Assembly (NCBI GenBank): GCA_025399215.1
Contig: MU621129.1
Location: forward strand, 1-64,000
DNA from: Globomyces pollinis-pini
Lineage: Eukaryota; Chytridiomycota; Chytridiomycetes; Rhizophydiales; Globomycetaceae
Direction of reading: 5' to 3'
Length of the DNA: 64,000 bases
Each line of letters begins with the position of its first letter. Within the stretch, counting starts at the first letter, position 1. A program made the translations under genes and the position numbers. The notes below the pieces were generated by a model that worked only from the letters and a program-made list of their open reading frames with translations, searched no databases and was not told where the DNA came from. Of this stretch, positions 1 through 10,540 are shown piece after piece.

Positions 1-106
1 GCGTTTTACTGATAAGGACCTACCACGGTCCTGACGTTCATTTACTTCCATCATCATGTTCCTCCTGTGGCTTAGATTGAAAATAAAAAAGGTGAGTTTC
101 AGTCAT
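1..106 (-). CDS. Possible 5' end of a gene leaving the window
   Basis: Reading leftward, two minus-strand ATGs open frames. The cluster at 49-57 (three ATGs in a row) stays open to the window edge and begins MMMEVNERQDRGRSLSVKR. An ATG at 106 opens a 22-codon frame containing a possible GTAAAT donor. I cannot choose between them and recognise no family; both could be chance. The AT-rich stretch up to position 360 holds nothing else I can identify. Confidence 0.2.
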
Positions 107-360
107 TTGGGTACGAAAGAGAATGTGTCACCTCTGAACATTATTGACGGCTTTATCTTTAATGCTAATACATAATAGTAGTTGTTCAATACAAACAATA
201 AACAATAGTTATTTAATTCATAGAAATTAATAATCAAACAGACAAAAAGACAAAAGATGATATCATTTTTAAGTAGTTTATTTTCTATCGTAATATAATT
301 CCCCAAAAATACTACGACAATGGGACACACAATTTTCGAGTGTCAATGTTCAAGGTTTGT

Positions 361-939
361 TCAATTGTTCCGGGACCACAAGGCTTTTTCAGCAAGCAGT
401 TGAGAAACTTGCATTTCCAGCTCGATTCTAGCATTTTCAGAAGCTTCGAGTTGTGCTTGTAGCTCTGCCATATGGGCTTCTTTACGAAGTCGGGAGCGTC
501 TGGCAGAGTCAGTGTTTCGACGACGTTTCTCTTCCTTTTCAGCTAATAATTCTTCTTTAGTCATAGTTTCTTCGCGCATTCGCTTGGAAGTCTTATAGAC
601 AGTAGCAGGGACAATGTGAGCATCAGAATTAATAGAAGGAATACGTTTTCGGGAAACAAAGGTTGGAGTGGTGGATCCAGAGGAGACGGATGGAGTCATT
701 GGGATGACAGGGAGCATAGGGGAATTTTGGAACATATTGAATGGATCAGAATTAGTAGAGTCGATACTCTTCAAAAATTCAGCAAAAGTGAAATCGGTTT
801 TAAGATTGGAAGGTTGGTTGAGAAAAAAATCAAGTTTGTCAGAAGGAGGATGATCAACCTGGTTGGGTTCGAATGGGACTGTCAGAAGTGGGAAAGGCAA
901 TAAATGATTTGGACATTCTGGATTCTGTTGAGAAGACAA
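361..939 (-). CDS. bZIP transcription factor, Gcn4-like (copy A)
   Basis: The carboxy end is a canonical basic-leucine zipper. A basic region RRRNTDSARRSRLRK is followed by heptad leucines over the last 45 residues. The N(T/A)xxARRSRxRK signature is that of Gcn4/CPC1 regulators that bind TGACTCA. The first part is proline-rich with an acidic-hydrophobic patch (FAEFLKSID), as in activation domains. The start is unresolved: the open frame begins near 939 without an ATG and the first in-frame ATG is at 735. The first ATG on the transcript side (916) opens a short frame in another phase. It shares KEELLAxKE before the basic region with the next gene, so the two are paralogues in tandem. Family certain; exact role as a Gcn4 orthologue unproven. 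Confidence 0.8.
   Translation of the reverse strand: MSSQQNPECPNHLLPFPLLTVPFEPNQVDHPPSDKLDFFLNQPSNLKTDFTFAEFLKSIDSTNSDPFNMFQNSPMLPVIPMTPSVSSGSTTPTFVSRKRIPSINSDAHIVPATVYKTSKRMREETMTKEELLAEKEEKRRRNTDSARRSRLRKEAHMAELQAQLEASENARIELEMQVSQLLAEKALWSRNN
854..916 (-). promoter_or_regulatory. Candidate uORF of bZIP copy A
   Basis: The first ATG in the minus-strand transcript of bZIP copy A opens a 20-codon frame (MSKSFIAFPTS...) ending in TGA at 854. It lies in a different phase from the bZIP frame. No ATG occurs from here back to about 1140. GCN4-family mRNAs are known to be controlled by uORFs; applying that here is inference. An undetected first exon is the alternative. Confidence 0.35.
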
Positions 940-1615
940 GGCGACGAAAGATATTAATAGAGGTAGGTTTTAGCTTGAAGAAAGTAGATAGTTCTTCAAG
1001 GACGACAGAAAAAGTTGTAGATCAGAGTAGTAGAGGGATAGTTTTAATCAATAGATGATTTTTCAGAGTTTTAGAGTCGAATGAATCGAACAGGATGAAG
1101 AAAATCTGAGTGGAATGAGTTGTTTAAGAATGAAGTTGCTAAGCCACCCACACGCCATTCATTGGTCCAATTTGGATGATTGTGGTGACTCATTAGTGCC
1201 ACTACAATCAAAACACAAACACAGCTTATTAGCCTACATTCAAAATAGCCTATGTAGGCTGATATGCTGTGTAAATAGCTATGTTCTGAAATAGCCTACG
1301 TGCTATGTATAATATCCTGTGTACTTTAAAACACAACAATATCAACCTAATGTTGAAGGAGTAATTATAAAACGAAATTTAATCACGAATGAGATTTGAA
1401 ATCAAAAGTTTTTATTCACGTAATAGTTGAAAATGCTTATCAGAGCAACAATTTTGTTACTGTTGTGTTTAGTTCTAAATTGAGTCCTTTAACTGTGCAA
1501 ATCATAGCTTACCTCCATTTGTTTATCTGTAGAATTTACAATGAATGATACTTACCAAATTGTTTATTTATTAATAGTACAATTGAATGATACTTGGTCT
1601 TTATTAATCATTAAA
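940..1615. promoter_or_regulatory. Intergenic region between the two bZIP genes
   Basis: Promoter side of bZIP copy A and 3' side of copy B. TGACTCA at 1186-1192 is the consensus AP-1/Gcn4 half-site pair. ATTGGTCCAAT at 1161-1171 gives CCAAT boxes on both strands. Between 1231 and 1299 AGCCTA is repeated: AGCCTACAT (1231-1239) is the exact inverted copy of ATGTAGGCT (1252-1260), and a further AGCCTAC follows near 1293. No coding frame is evident. Confidence 0.5.
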
Positions 1616-2242
1616 CTACTCTTTACCGAGTTCTACTACCTTTCTCTTTAGTTTTTCTATCTGGTCAATCAAATCGGCACACTTGTCTTCCGACTCTTGT
1701 AGTTTTCTTTGTAGTGTCTGCATTTCATTTAGTTTTCGAGCACGTGAACGACGGGCAGATTCCGCATTTTTGCTTCGCCTTTTCTCCTTGTCTGCCAGTA
1801 ATTCCTCTTTACTCATACGTTGGTATTTTGATGCTGAACTAGTCGTTGGACTGGTTGGATAACTATAATCCATTGGAATAAAATTAGGAAATCGATTTGA
1901 TGGGGAAACGATTGGAGGTGTTAATAGTGTGTTTGATATATCGGGAGATACTAAGAAATCAAAACCACTCGTACTAGTGTCTATAGAAAGTGGTACTGTA
2001 GTGTTAATTCCAAATCTACCATATAACGATGGATCGTCAATAGCTTGCACAAGGTTTTGACCACTTTGACTTTCCATTGACCAATAATGATGCTCATTTA
2101 AACAGAACTCTTGGTAGAGATGACTGAGTTGATTGCTTGAGTTATTCTCGCCGCTCATCTGTACGAAATGTTTTTCTTGTTTGGTGTCCATAGAGTAGTC
2201 TTCAATCGTCGCTTTGACAAAATCACAAATAGGATTACTCAT
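1616..2242 (-). CDS. bZIP transcription factor, Gcn4-like (copy B)
   Basis: A 208-residue protein from the ATG at 2242; the frame extends further upstream only without ATG. The basic region RRSKNAESARRSRARK differs from Gcn4's NTEAARRSRARK core by few residues, and a leucine zipper follows to the end (LQRKLQESEDKCADLIDQIE). The first 130 residues are Ser/Thr/Pro-rich and low in charge (LLTPPIVSPSN), as expected of a disordered activation region. Of the two tandem copies this one is closer to Gcn4/CPC1, which activates amino-acid biosynthesis genes on starvation. Copy A is immediately downstream in the same orientation, so a local duplication followed by divergence is the simplest history. Confidence 0.85.
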   Translation of the reverse strand: MSNPICDFVKATIEDYSMDTKQEKHFVQMSGENNSSNQLSHLYQEFCLNEHHYWSMESQSGQNLVQAIDDPSLYGRFGINTTVPLSIDTSTSGFDFLVSPDISNTLLTPPIVSPSNRFPNFIPMDYSYPTSPTTSSASKYQRMSKEELLADKEKRRSKNAESARRSRARKLNEMQTLQRKLQESEDKCADLIDQIEKLKRKVVELGKE

Positions 2243-2397
2243 TCTATAGGAAATAATAATAATAATATTTTTTTTATAAAGTTTGGAGGCTGATTGATCT
2301 GTGGTCTCGAGTTGGAATTTCAAAACAGACTTTCGGGGTCCAGGGGGTCAGAGTTACGTGGCATCCGCATCGGTGACTCTTTCGAGTTGGCGATTAT

Positions 2398-2715
2398 TCA
2401 CTCAGAATACAATCCATCAAATTCATTTTTTAAAATCAAAGAATGAAAATAAATTTTAAGATACAGGATGATTATTTGTTGTAAGAAATCTTCATCAGGA
2501 TCTTTGCCAAGACAAGAGGATACAAAGTTTCTATGTTGAGTCCACCGACCATCCTTGTCGCGCCTTGTCAAACCACACATCGCAATTTGCTCCAATTGTA
2601 CCAAGTCTTGGGTTTTGATTTCAACACTTACTACCATGCGACCTCGCTTGTCTTTAAAGAAGTAGTAGCACCTGATTATAACCACATTCTTACGTTTGGA
2701 AAATTTTAAGACCAA
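2398..2715 (-). CDS. Uncharacterised protein, carboxy-terminal exon(s)
   Basis: An open frame with protein-like composition (FFKDKRGRMVVSVEIKTQD, then LVQLEQIAMCGLTRRDKDG) ends at 2398. It may be joined over a 22-nt intron (GTAAGA...ATCAG) to coding-looking sequence upstream to about 2850, where DLSFGHGWIVISKDTG can be read, but I could not fix the splicing. I do not recognise the family. It lies between bZIP copy B and the promoter of delta-tubulin. Confidence 0.35.
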   Translation of the reverse strand: MVLKFSKRKNVVIIRCYYFFKDKRGRMVVSVEIKTQDLVQLEQIAMCGLTRRDKDGRWTQHRNFVSSCLGKDPDEDFLQQIIILYLKIYFHSLILKNEFDGLYSE

Positions 2716-3117
2716 AAGGAATAAAAGTCGGCGATAGAAGTATGAATAATTTTAAATGAATGGATACAAAGTAACATTCTTTGCTTGGCCAGTATCTTTG
2801 GAAATAACAATCCATCCGTGTCCAAAACTAAGATCTATAACATTCTTTTACACGATGATGGCGCGTTCCAAAACCCAGTAATATTTATGAATATACATAC
2901 ACGAAAAGTATCATTTTCTATCAGACTTTAAGTGAAGAAATTATTGTTTGAACTGTATTGGTACTTTTAATGACGTCTTCAGTAAGAACTGTATCGTTGA
3001 AAATTGATGCATCACTCTTAAACGAGAATGTTACTAGTGGTGGTGGTGAATACAGGAATCTCGGGCTGAGGAACCATCAGACACTTGTTAGGTGTTGGAG
3101 TTTAAAAAGTTTGCCAC

Positions 3118-4748
3118 ATGATTGTGCTTCAGATTGGACAAGTATGGAAAAGAGGACTAAAAACGATAGTGTGGAATTCAAGTGGGTCAATCTTTGTTCG
3201 AATCTTTACTATCTGAGTAATTCTATCTGTTATTGATTATCAAAGAAATGTAGCTTCTGATTATGTTCATTATCCATTCTCTTTGCTATCTCAGATTGCT
3301 ATTGATACAGAAAGAAAAGTATTGGAACTAAATTAATATTCTTAGGTTTGGAATAAGCGATCTAGGTTGTCAAATTCAACTTTGTTCGACCCATTTTATT
3401 TGGATCATGGAAGTTCAGGTAGATTAAAAGATATTAACATTGAAGGAAGAGGAAATAATTGGGCACATGGATACTATGATGATTCAAAGATCGATGAGAT
3501 TATGGAAAGTTATAGAAAGTTGGTTGAATCTTCTTACTCTTATGATGGATGCATGTTAATACACAGGTACAAAAAATCATAATAACGTATATAAAGTTTG
3601 GCAGGAGGAACTGGATCTGGATTAGGGTCAAGGTAGGCTACAACTGTACAACTAAGGATTCAATCATTCTATCAAATGGAGATTTAAATTTCATTCAATT
3701 TCAAACACATATTGAATTGTTTAAATAGATTAACTCAAGAAATTCGGGAGACTTATGGGAAAAACACAATCATGACTGCATCGTTTTCACCATTCATTAC
3801 TGGTGAAACCGCATTACAAAACTACAATTCACTACTGTCATTAAGCGTCTTGCAAAGGTATTTACAGTTTCGATTCATGTGTCAGAAATGTTGATTTAAT
3901 TGGGTTTTTTCCAAATGACTCTTTGTTAGCAAGCGTTACCAAACATCAATCTATAAAATCACATTCAGATAAAATTCGAAAAAGTATATCATTAAAGGCG
4001 ATTTAATTTTATTGTAGTACATATTGAAACATTAAATGAATATGCAGTCAATTGTTTACTTGGACAGATACTACCAATAACCCCTCTTGCAGACCCAACA
4101 ATGTAAAATTCGTTTATTTAATTTGATAGAAACTTGCAGCGGTTTAATACACTTGACTTTATCTATGAAATGACACCTTCTCCTCTGCATAAATTCTGTT
4201 TATTTGCAAGTTCAAATGTATCCACAAAGTATAACCACTCCTTTTAACCAAATAGTCACCAGATGGATAGTTGGGACGATACATTGTCGAATTTATTACG
4301 AAATATCCCACCAGAACCTAATTTCATACCCAGGTAAACTTTCATCCCTAATAAGCAGTTCAGTATCATCTAAATTAGTTTTAAGAGGGGTGATAGGCTT
4401 GGATGTAAATAAAAGATTAGATCAACTTACAAGTCGATGGCAGCAAAGAATTGGTCAATCATTTATACCATCAACTAACCCCAACATTGTTTTTTCACAA
4501 TTATATGGTAATTGGGTTTCTTAACATTAGGATTGAATGTCAAAGATTGCAAACGAACAGCTGAAACTTGCTTCAATTCCAATCTCATTCTGAAATATTT
4601 GAGCCCCATTTATGATAAATCACAGTCAATGTATAACCAGAAAGCTTATCTGCATTGGTATAATCGTTACTGTACTAATGATGTTTCCGAATTGTTTGAT
4701 GACGCTTTTGAAACTGTAGCAGATGTTCTAACTAGTTATGATCTTTAA
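3118..4748 (+). CDS. TUBD1: Delta-tubulin
   Basis: Twelve exons can be joined in frame, giving a full-length delta-tubulin. It starts MIVLQIGQ-CGIQVGQSLFESLLSE, matching the family start (QLGQCGNQIG...FDALLSD). It carries the delta-type GNNWAHGY, the tubulin signature LAGGTGSGLGS, SPFITGETALQNYNSLLSLS, LVLRGV, and the delta carboxy end KAYLHWYNRY...VLTSYDL. Introns are 23-34 nt except one of 96 nt (3633-3728); the first is 3142-3169 and the last 4508-4530. Exon 1 is only 24 nt, which fixes the start at 3118. Delta-tubulin is needed for triplet microtubules of centrioles and basal bodies and is lost where flagella are lost. It converges on cdt1, 138 bp apart. Confidence 0.93.
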
Positions 4749-4886
4749 TAATGTACATATATATACCATTTTGTAAGAATAATATGCCTTTTGACGATAC
4801 TCTAATCGAGTCTGAGTTCATTATATCACTACAATTGGTAGGAATAAAGGGTTTTATTAAAAAAGTGTGCATGGAGTTAGACCAGT

Positions 4887-7037
4887 TTAGGAAGACAAAT
4901 TTCCTATTGTTGTATTTACAATTCCCATCCCAATTCCATGGAATCTTAATAAATAATGTTCAAGATTCCAACTTGTCAAGTGTTTGTAGTTCACCAAGAT
5001 TTCCAATGAACAAAAGGTAGGTACCAGTTCAACTAAAAGTCGAATATGCTCAAACCAATGATCTGCTAGTTAATTTTTTGTTTACTTTTACCATCAGATA
5101 TATTCCAGTTTGGAAAGCTTTGGTGGAGTTGGGTAATAGCTTTGGGAATGGCAAGAACAGTCTTGCCACTGGTTCTGATGTATCCGTAGAGAGATGAAGC
5201 GATTGGTTTGATTCTAGTCAACATACTTCGTCTTTTGATTGTTTCTGGGGATTCTGGTGGGTTCAGTTTAGCTTGTTCTTCTCTTAATTTTTGCTTAGCA
5301 CGAATCTATTGTTTAACTAAGAATAGTCATACTCGTTCTAATAATGCGCTGGCTTTTGATATCGGCTTCTTTGTATTTGCCAAATCCGATTCCTTTTCAG
5401 GTTTGGTTGATTCATCTAGAGTCTGTCCAATTTTTGAATCCGTCATTTTCGTTTCTAATTGAGAGCTTGATAATGCAGATCTATTTAATTCTCGAACTTG
5501 CTTTTTGGCTCTCAACTAACAAATGAGTGACTGAACTTAAATTACACGATCCAGCAATGGTTGCTTGCTAGAAGTTGTGTTAGCTTGCATATGATTCAAT
5601 TTTGACTGTTCTATCATTGTCGAATTCTTCAAAATCTGATTTTGTTTTTTCAATTCGTCCAAATAATTTGTCTTGCTAATGGGTAGTGCAATAGGATTGA
5701 TAGGTTTAGTGGATTCTACGTCAAAATTTGGATGCCATTTTGGGACTGTAGTTGACATATCCCATGTTAAACCATTTTCAGTCAAGTAAAGCTAGTCAAC
5801 ATTAAGAGAAAAACATTTACATTATGTTGAGCTTTGACAAGATCTTCGAGAGCGTTCTGGAATTGTTGACGGCGTATAGGCAATAATGAAGTCATTTTAT
5901 TGACTGTATCAAACATTGACTTGCTTTCCAGAATATGATTGGCTTTGACCCCTAGTTTGCATAAATTTTTGATCAACAGATTACCAGTTGTGGGTCCTAG
6001 AATGACTGATTGAGAAGATTTGTTCAACCCCTGTAAGAACTGTTTGGTTAATGGATCATCTTTATATTCTATAGTTAAAGAATGAACTCTTCTATCTCCA
6101 ACAGATGCAAAGATTGGAGAAACAATATAACCATCTGGATAGACAGATAAAATTTTTGCCAAATGTGATAATTCAAATTGACTAAAGTTATTGTAGTAGG
6201 GAATTTACCATCCTGATTGCAATTCCACCTCTTTTTGAATCTTATGAAATATAGGTACTGTATCTCTAGCTTTTAAATAATTTAAAACTATTTCTAATCC
6301 AATAAAGATTTTCAATAGCTTTTGGAATTCTATAGGTAACGGTAATTTGAACTTGTTGTTGGTATTGACATTTAATTTTGGTACATGTAAATCTTTGTGT
6401 GTTTTGAAGGTTTTAGGTGAAGTAGAGATTAATTGTGGGACTTGTACATTTTCTAACTGTTCATAATCGCGCTTTCGACTCGGATTACTACTATCTTTTA
6501 AATATGATTGATGTTTAATTTTGACAGTTGTAAAGATATTGGATGGGCGATCAATAGTTGGAACCAGGTTATTTTGTGTCAATATATCTGTTTTGAAAGG
6601 GATACTATCAGCTGCCTTCACTTCTTTTGGATTAGTAAGCTTAGGCAAATTATCCAACTCTTCAAGTAAATCTTTCGAATTATTCAAGTTTTCTTTAGAC
6701 ATCACTGAGTTGGATTCCAACATATTTGAATCACAAAATGCAACGTTTGAGTCTACTGACATTAGATCTTGATTATTTGAAGGCTGTTCACTATTCTCTG
6801 TTGTTTTACTTGAAATAACAACAACCCCATCCTTAGCATCTTTTGATATATTTTTGAATAGATTATCGGAATGAGAGTTATTGAATTTCTTAACAGATGT
6901 ATTTTCTGATATTTTAAGTTTTTTGTTATTCTAAGAGGTATAAGGAACAACAGATAATAACTTACTATTGGAGTTTTTACACTGGTTAAGAACTGGTCAA
7001 TCAACAGTTGGTTTGAGTTTGAATTTGATTTCCTCAT
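4887..7037 (-). CDS. CDT1: Replication licensing factor Cdt1
   Basis: Seven exons splice to a Cdt1 protein. The middle holds the geminin-binding-like fold (LPLPIEFQKLLKIFIGLEIV, then FELSHLAKILSVYPDGY). The carboxy part holds the MCM-binding winged helix (ALLER-IRAKQKLREEQAKL, SSLYGYIRTSGKTVLAIPKA, HWFEHIRLLVELVP). Cdt1 loads the MCM2-7 helicase on origins with ORC and Cdc6. The amino end NQLLIDQFLTSVK resembles a PIP box with a basic residue four places after it, as in CRL4-Cdt2 degrons. Introns are 26-35 nt (6931-6965, 6182-6208, 5792-5820, 5516-5545, 5306-5332, 5066-5091). The end at 4887 is the stop of the last exon and is less certain than the rest. Confidence 0.88.
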
Positions 7038-7247
7038 TTATTAAAGAAAGAAAATGGACAAGATCGGACAATGCCATCAAAGACCGTTATCAACCCAAAT
7101 ACGATAAAAAAGTAACTAAAAACTTTACTTTTATTTAAATCCAATCTTAAATTAAACCTTCAAAAAAAGCAATTATTTATGGTTCCAGCTCAGATTCGAA
7201 TGATTCATTAACAAAAAAAAAAAGAAAAAAATTGTTCATCAATTTCA
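7038..7247. promoter_or_regulatory. Shared promoter of cdt1 and eRF3
   Basis: A 210-bp AT-rich gap separates the divergent starts of cdt1 (7037) and eRF3 (7248). A/T tracts (AAAAAAAAAAAGAAAAAA near 7212-7229) lie just before the eRF3 ATG. No classical TATA box stands out. Confidence 0.4.
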
Positions 7248-9246
7248 ATGGCTGACGACGAATTAGCATCAAAAACAGAAAAATTAGACCTGAAAAAAGC
7301 TGGAGGAGTAAGTATTTGGTTGATTAATGCTAGGGAGTACGCTGATTTTAATTGACTTTAGGGTGGTCCAAAGTTCAGCTTCAAATCTTCTTTCAATCCT
7401 GGTGCTGCTGAATTCGTACCTTCTTGGCTTCCTCAACCACCTGCTCAGTCTCAAGCTCCTCAACAAACTTACGCTCCTCAACAAACTTACGTTCCTCAAC
7501 AATCATATCAGCAACAATCTTACCAACAACCACAACGTACTGTTCAACCTCCTGCTGCTAGACCTACATCTGCTCAGACAAAACCTGCAGAGAAAAAAAT
7601 ATCACCAAAGAAGGAACAGAAAGAACCTGTGAAGAAGGCCGAAAAGCCTTCCACTCCAACCCCAAAAGTGGAAGAGCCTGAAGAACCTGTTGATATGACT
7701 GGCATCAAGGAAAATGTCAACATCAGTAATATTTAACTATTAATCTCTACAGTTTTTATGGGCCATGTAGATGCTGGAAAATCAACTATGGGTGGTCACA
7801 TTCTGTATGTTTTTGTCTGTGTCTAACTACTGATAGATTATTGACAGGAATGGTTGATAAGCGTACAATGGAAAAATACGAACAAGAAGCAAAAGAACTT
7901 GGTCGTGAATCATGGTACTTGTCGTGGGCATTGGATCTTAATGAAGAAGAAAGAGCAAAGGTAATTAATTACAAACCATCAAAGCTTTTTTTCTCAACAC
8001 CTTCATTAAATATGTTCGTACTTACTTTTTTAGGGCAAAACAACGGAATATGGACGTGGATGCTTCATTACCGATAAGCGACGATTCACTATTATTGATG
8101 CACCTGGACACAGAAATTTCATTCCTTCTATGATTGAAGGAGCTGCGCAAGCAGATATTGGAATTTTAGTTGTATCAGCACGTAGAGGAGAATTTGAAAC
8201 TGGTATTGTTTTGACAAATTAAACGTTAGGTTTTGAACGAGATGGCCAAACCAGAGAGCATGCTCTTTTAGCCAAAACTGCCGGTGTGAAGCGTTTAATT
8301 TTGGTTGTCAATAAAATGGACGATCCAACTGTAGAATGGGAGCAACAAAGGTAATAATTGAACTTGTCTTAGATTTAGATATGATGAAATCGTCGAAAAA
8401 ATTTCTCCTTTCCTTCGCGGTGTTGGATATACTAAAAATGACATCGATGTTCTTCCAATATCTGGATATACTGGTGCAAACATGAAGGACAGAGTTGACC
8501 CTTCTATCTGTCCATGGTATACTGGCCCACCTCTTTTGGAATTACTAGATAACGTTGCTTTGGATCGTAAATATTCTGGCCCGTTATTGATGCCAATTGC
8601 GGACAAAATGAAAGATATGGGTACCATTGCGTTAGGAAAGTTGGAATCTGGTATGGTGAAGAAAGGTGCCTCTGTTTTAATTATGCCAAACAAGGTTTTT
8701 ATTCCCCATCATATCTAATAGTATAGACAAAGGCTGAAGTTCTGGCCATTTTCCAAGACGAAAATGAAGTCACCGTTGCCCATAACGGAGATAATGTACG
8801 TTTACGATTGAAGGGGGTTGATGAAGAAGATGTTTTACCAGGTTTCGTTTTATGTGGACCAAAAAATCCTGTTCATGCAGTCACTGCTTTTGAAGCTCAA
8901 ATCCAAGTTGTTGAATATCCATCTATCATGTGTGCTGGTTATTCTGCTGTGATGCACTGTCACACAACTCGAGAAGAAGTCACCATTAGTGTAAGTTTCA
9001 AGTAAATCATTTTAACAAACGTAGGAATTACTACACAAAATCGATAAGAAAACTAAACGAAAGAGCAAAGCTCCACCACAATTCATGAGACAAGGAGATG
9101 TTGCCATTGTTCGAATTGATTGTACCCGATTAGTATGTTTGGAGACTTATGATGATTATCCTCAACTTGGTCGTTTTACTATTCGAGATGAAGCTCGAAC
9201 TGTTGCAGTAGGAAAAGTAACTAAATTACTTTACGACAGTGCATAA
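7248..9246 (+). CDS. SUP35: Translation termination factor eRF3 (Sup35)
   Basis: This is the GTPase partner of eRF1 in stop-codon decoding. After [20 protein letters not shown] comes a PAM2-type poly(A)-binding-protein motif ([14 protein letters not shown]), then a Q/Y/P-rich repeat tract ([18 protein letters not shown]). The GTPase core follows: G1 [10 protein letters not shown]3 DAPGHRNF, G4 NKMD; then the beta-barrel domains, ending [16 protein letters not shown]. The G1 motif is GHVDAGKST with the eRF3-type MGGHIL following, not the eEF1A form. At least seven introns, mostly 27-35 nt, one of about 74 nt after NEEERAK. Start is the first ATG, after an A-rich leader. Confidence 0.95.
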
Positions 9247-9473
9247 ATGAAATAAAATGCTATTTTGGAGAATCAAAGATTTGTATTAGTATGTTGTTAT
9301 GGTGTTATGGTTGTTGCAAGTGAAAATAGTATCCATTGAATCTATCGTTTAGTGAAATGTGATTTGTAAATGAAATATCCACAAGAAATTATTTAAAGGT
9401 TGTTTTTATTTCGAATCAATTCCAAAAAAATAAAATAGAACTGAAATATTTTGCGAATAATACATTCAATTCA

Positions 9474-10540
9474 TTATTGAACTTTCTTTTTCTTGCCATC
9501 AACATTTCTAATATCATCACTCACTCCATTATCAGCATAAGCTTTAAAAGCCATTTGAACAATCTAAAACCGTCAATGTTTCCAAAATTACCAAATATCC
9601 CCAGTAAATGTGTAGCAGTTCTAAAGTCAAAAAGAGGCCTTGCATAAAAATTAAAATATTATTTGTTGGTATGTAAGAATTGTCGGGCCATCTACAATAT
9701 TTTTCCATTTCTACCAGAGTATAAGGGAAAATGAAATTTCTAGTAACAATAAAACTGAGTGCAAATAGTGCAAAGATAGCATCGGCCAACTACAAAAGAA
9801 CGATTAACATGATATAAATGAATACCTTATTGTAACCTGCATATAGAATAATTTTGGCAAACTCCATAATTGGATCACTGATATCATGCAAAACAGCAAC
9901 AATGGTTCCACTTCGTTGAAAAGATTGTGTATAACTAACAAAATCAATTAAAGAATCCACTTACGCTAACCAAATGAGAGTGATAGTGACGGCATGATGA
10001 ACAACTAAAGCCAAAATATCCCGTTTGTTTTGTTTTGGTTCAAAAGGAATCAACAGGCAAGCATAAATATAACCCCCAATTTGCATATTAAAATAAATCT
10101 TCATCAGATAACTATAACAAAGAGTTAAAACTGAAAACATTCTACCTCATTGGTTGATTAGGATAATTCTCAAAATATTTGGGAATAGAAAACGTCCAAT
10201 CCTCTTTAGCAACAATACACACACCAACGATAGCCAAAATGAGAAAGTGAGTGAATTTCCAGCATGCTATATATAGTTTATGTCTCTGTTGATCATTTGT
10301 GAGTACTTTCCCCTTCAATGATTTAACAGCAGTAGTTTTTGATTTAGGAAAGAAGAGATCAGCAATATACTAGAATAGATTAAATGAAGAGTCGAATACA
10401 GTAAAAACACAATAAAATAAGATAAAGTGTAGGACAGACCAACCCAACACAGCAACAGGCAATAGACCTAAATCATCCGGGAAATTCAGTGCTGGATTTG
10501 GTGGTTTATAGTCGAGCACTGCCTTGACTATTGATATCAT
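9474..10540 (-). CDS. LAG1: Ceramide synthase (TLC/Lag1 family), tandem copy 1
   Basis: Six exons splice to about 300 residues with several membrane segments. The Lag1 motif is intact: VVHHAVTITLIWLA carries the catalytic HH, and LHDISDPIMEFAKI carries the downstream HD. The end is SDDIRNVDGKKKK, a lumen/cytosol tail shared by all four copies. Ceramide synthases acylate the sphingoid base in the ER. There is no Hox-like domain. The ATG at 10540 is chosen because the longer frame lacks an ATG. Introns are 28-36 nt, at positions shared with copies 2-4. It differs from the others by FNMQIGGY in place of the Y(N/T)xELAGY form, and is the copy nearest eRF3. Confidence 0.9.

Noticed and set aside
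103..330. Minus-strand open frame of 75 codons
   Set aside because: Low-complexity AT-rich sequence (rich in N, Y, L, I) with no domain or family likeness.
616..1058. Three plus-strand open frames opposite bZIP copy A
   Set aside because: They are antisense shadows of the bZIP frame and have no protein character of their own.
4751..5020. Plus-strand open frame after delta-tubulin
   Set aside because: It is antisense to the last exon of cdt1 and is not protein-like.
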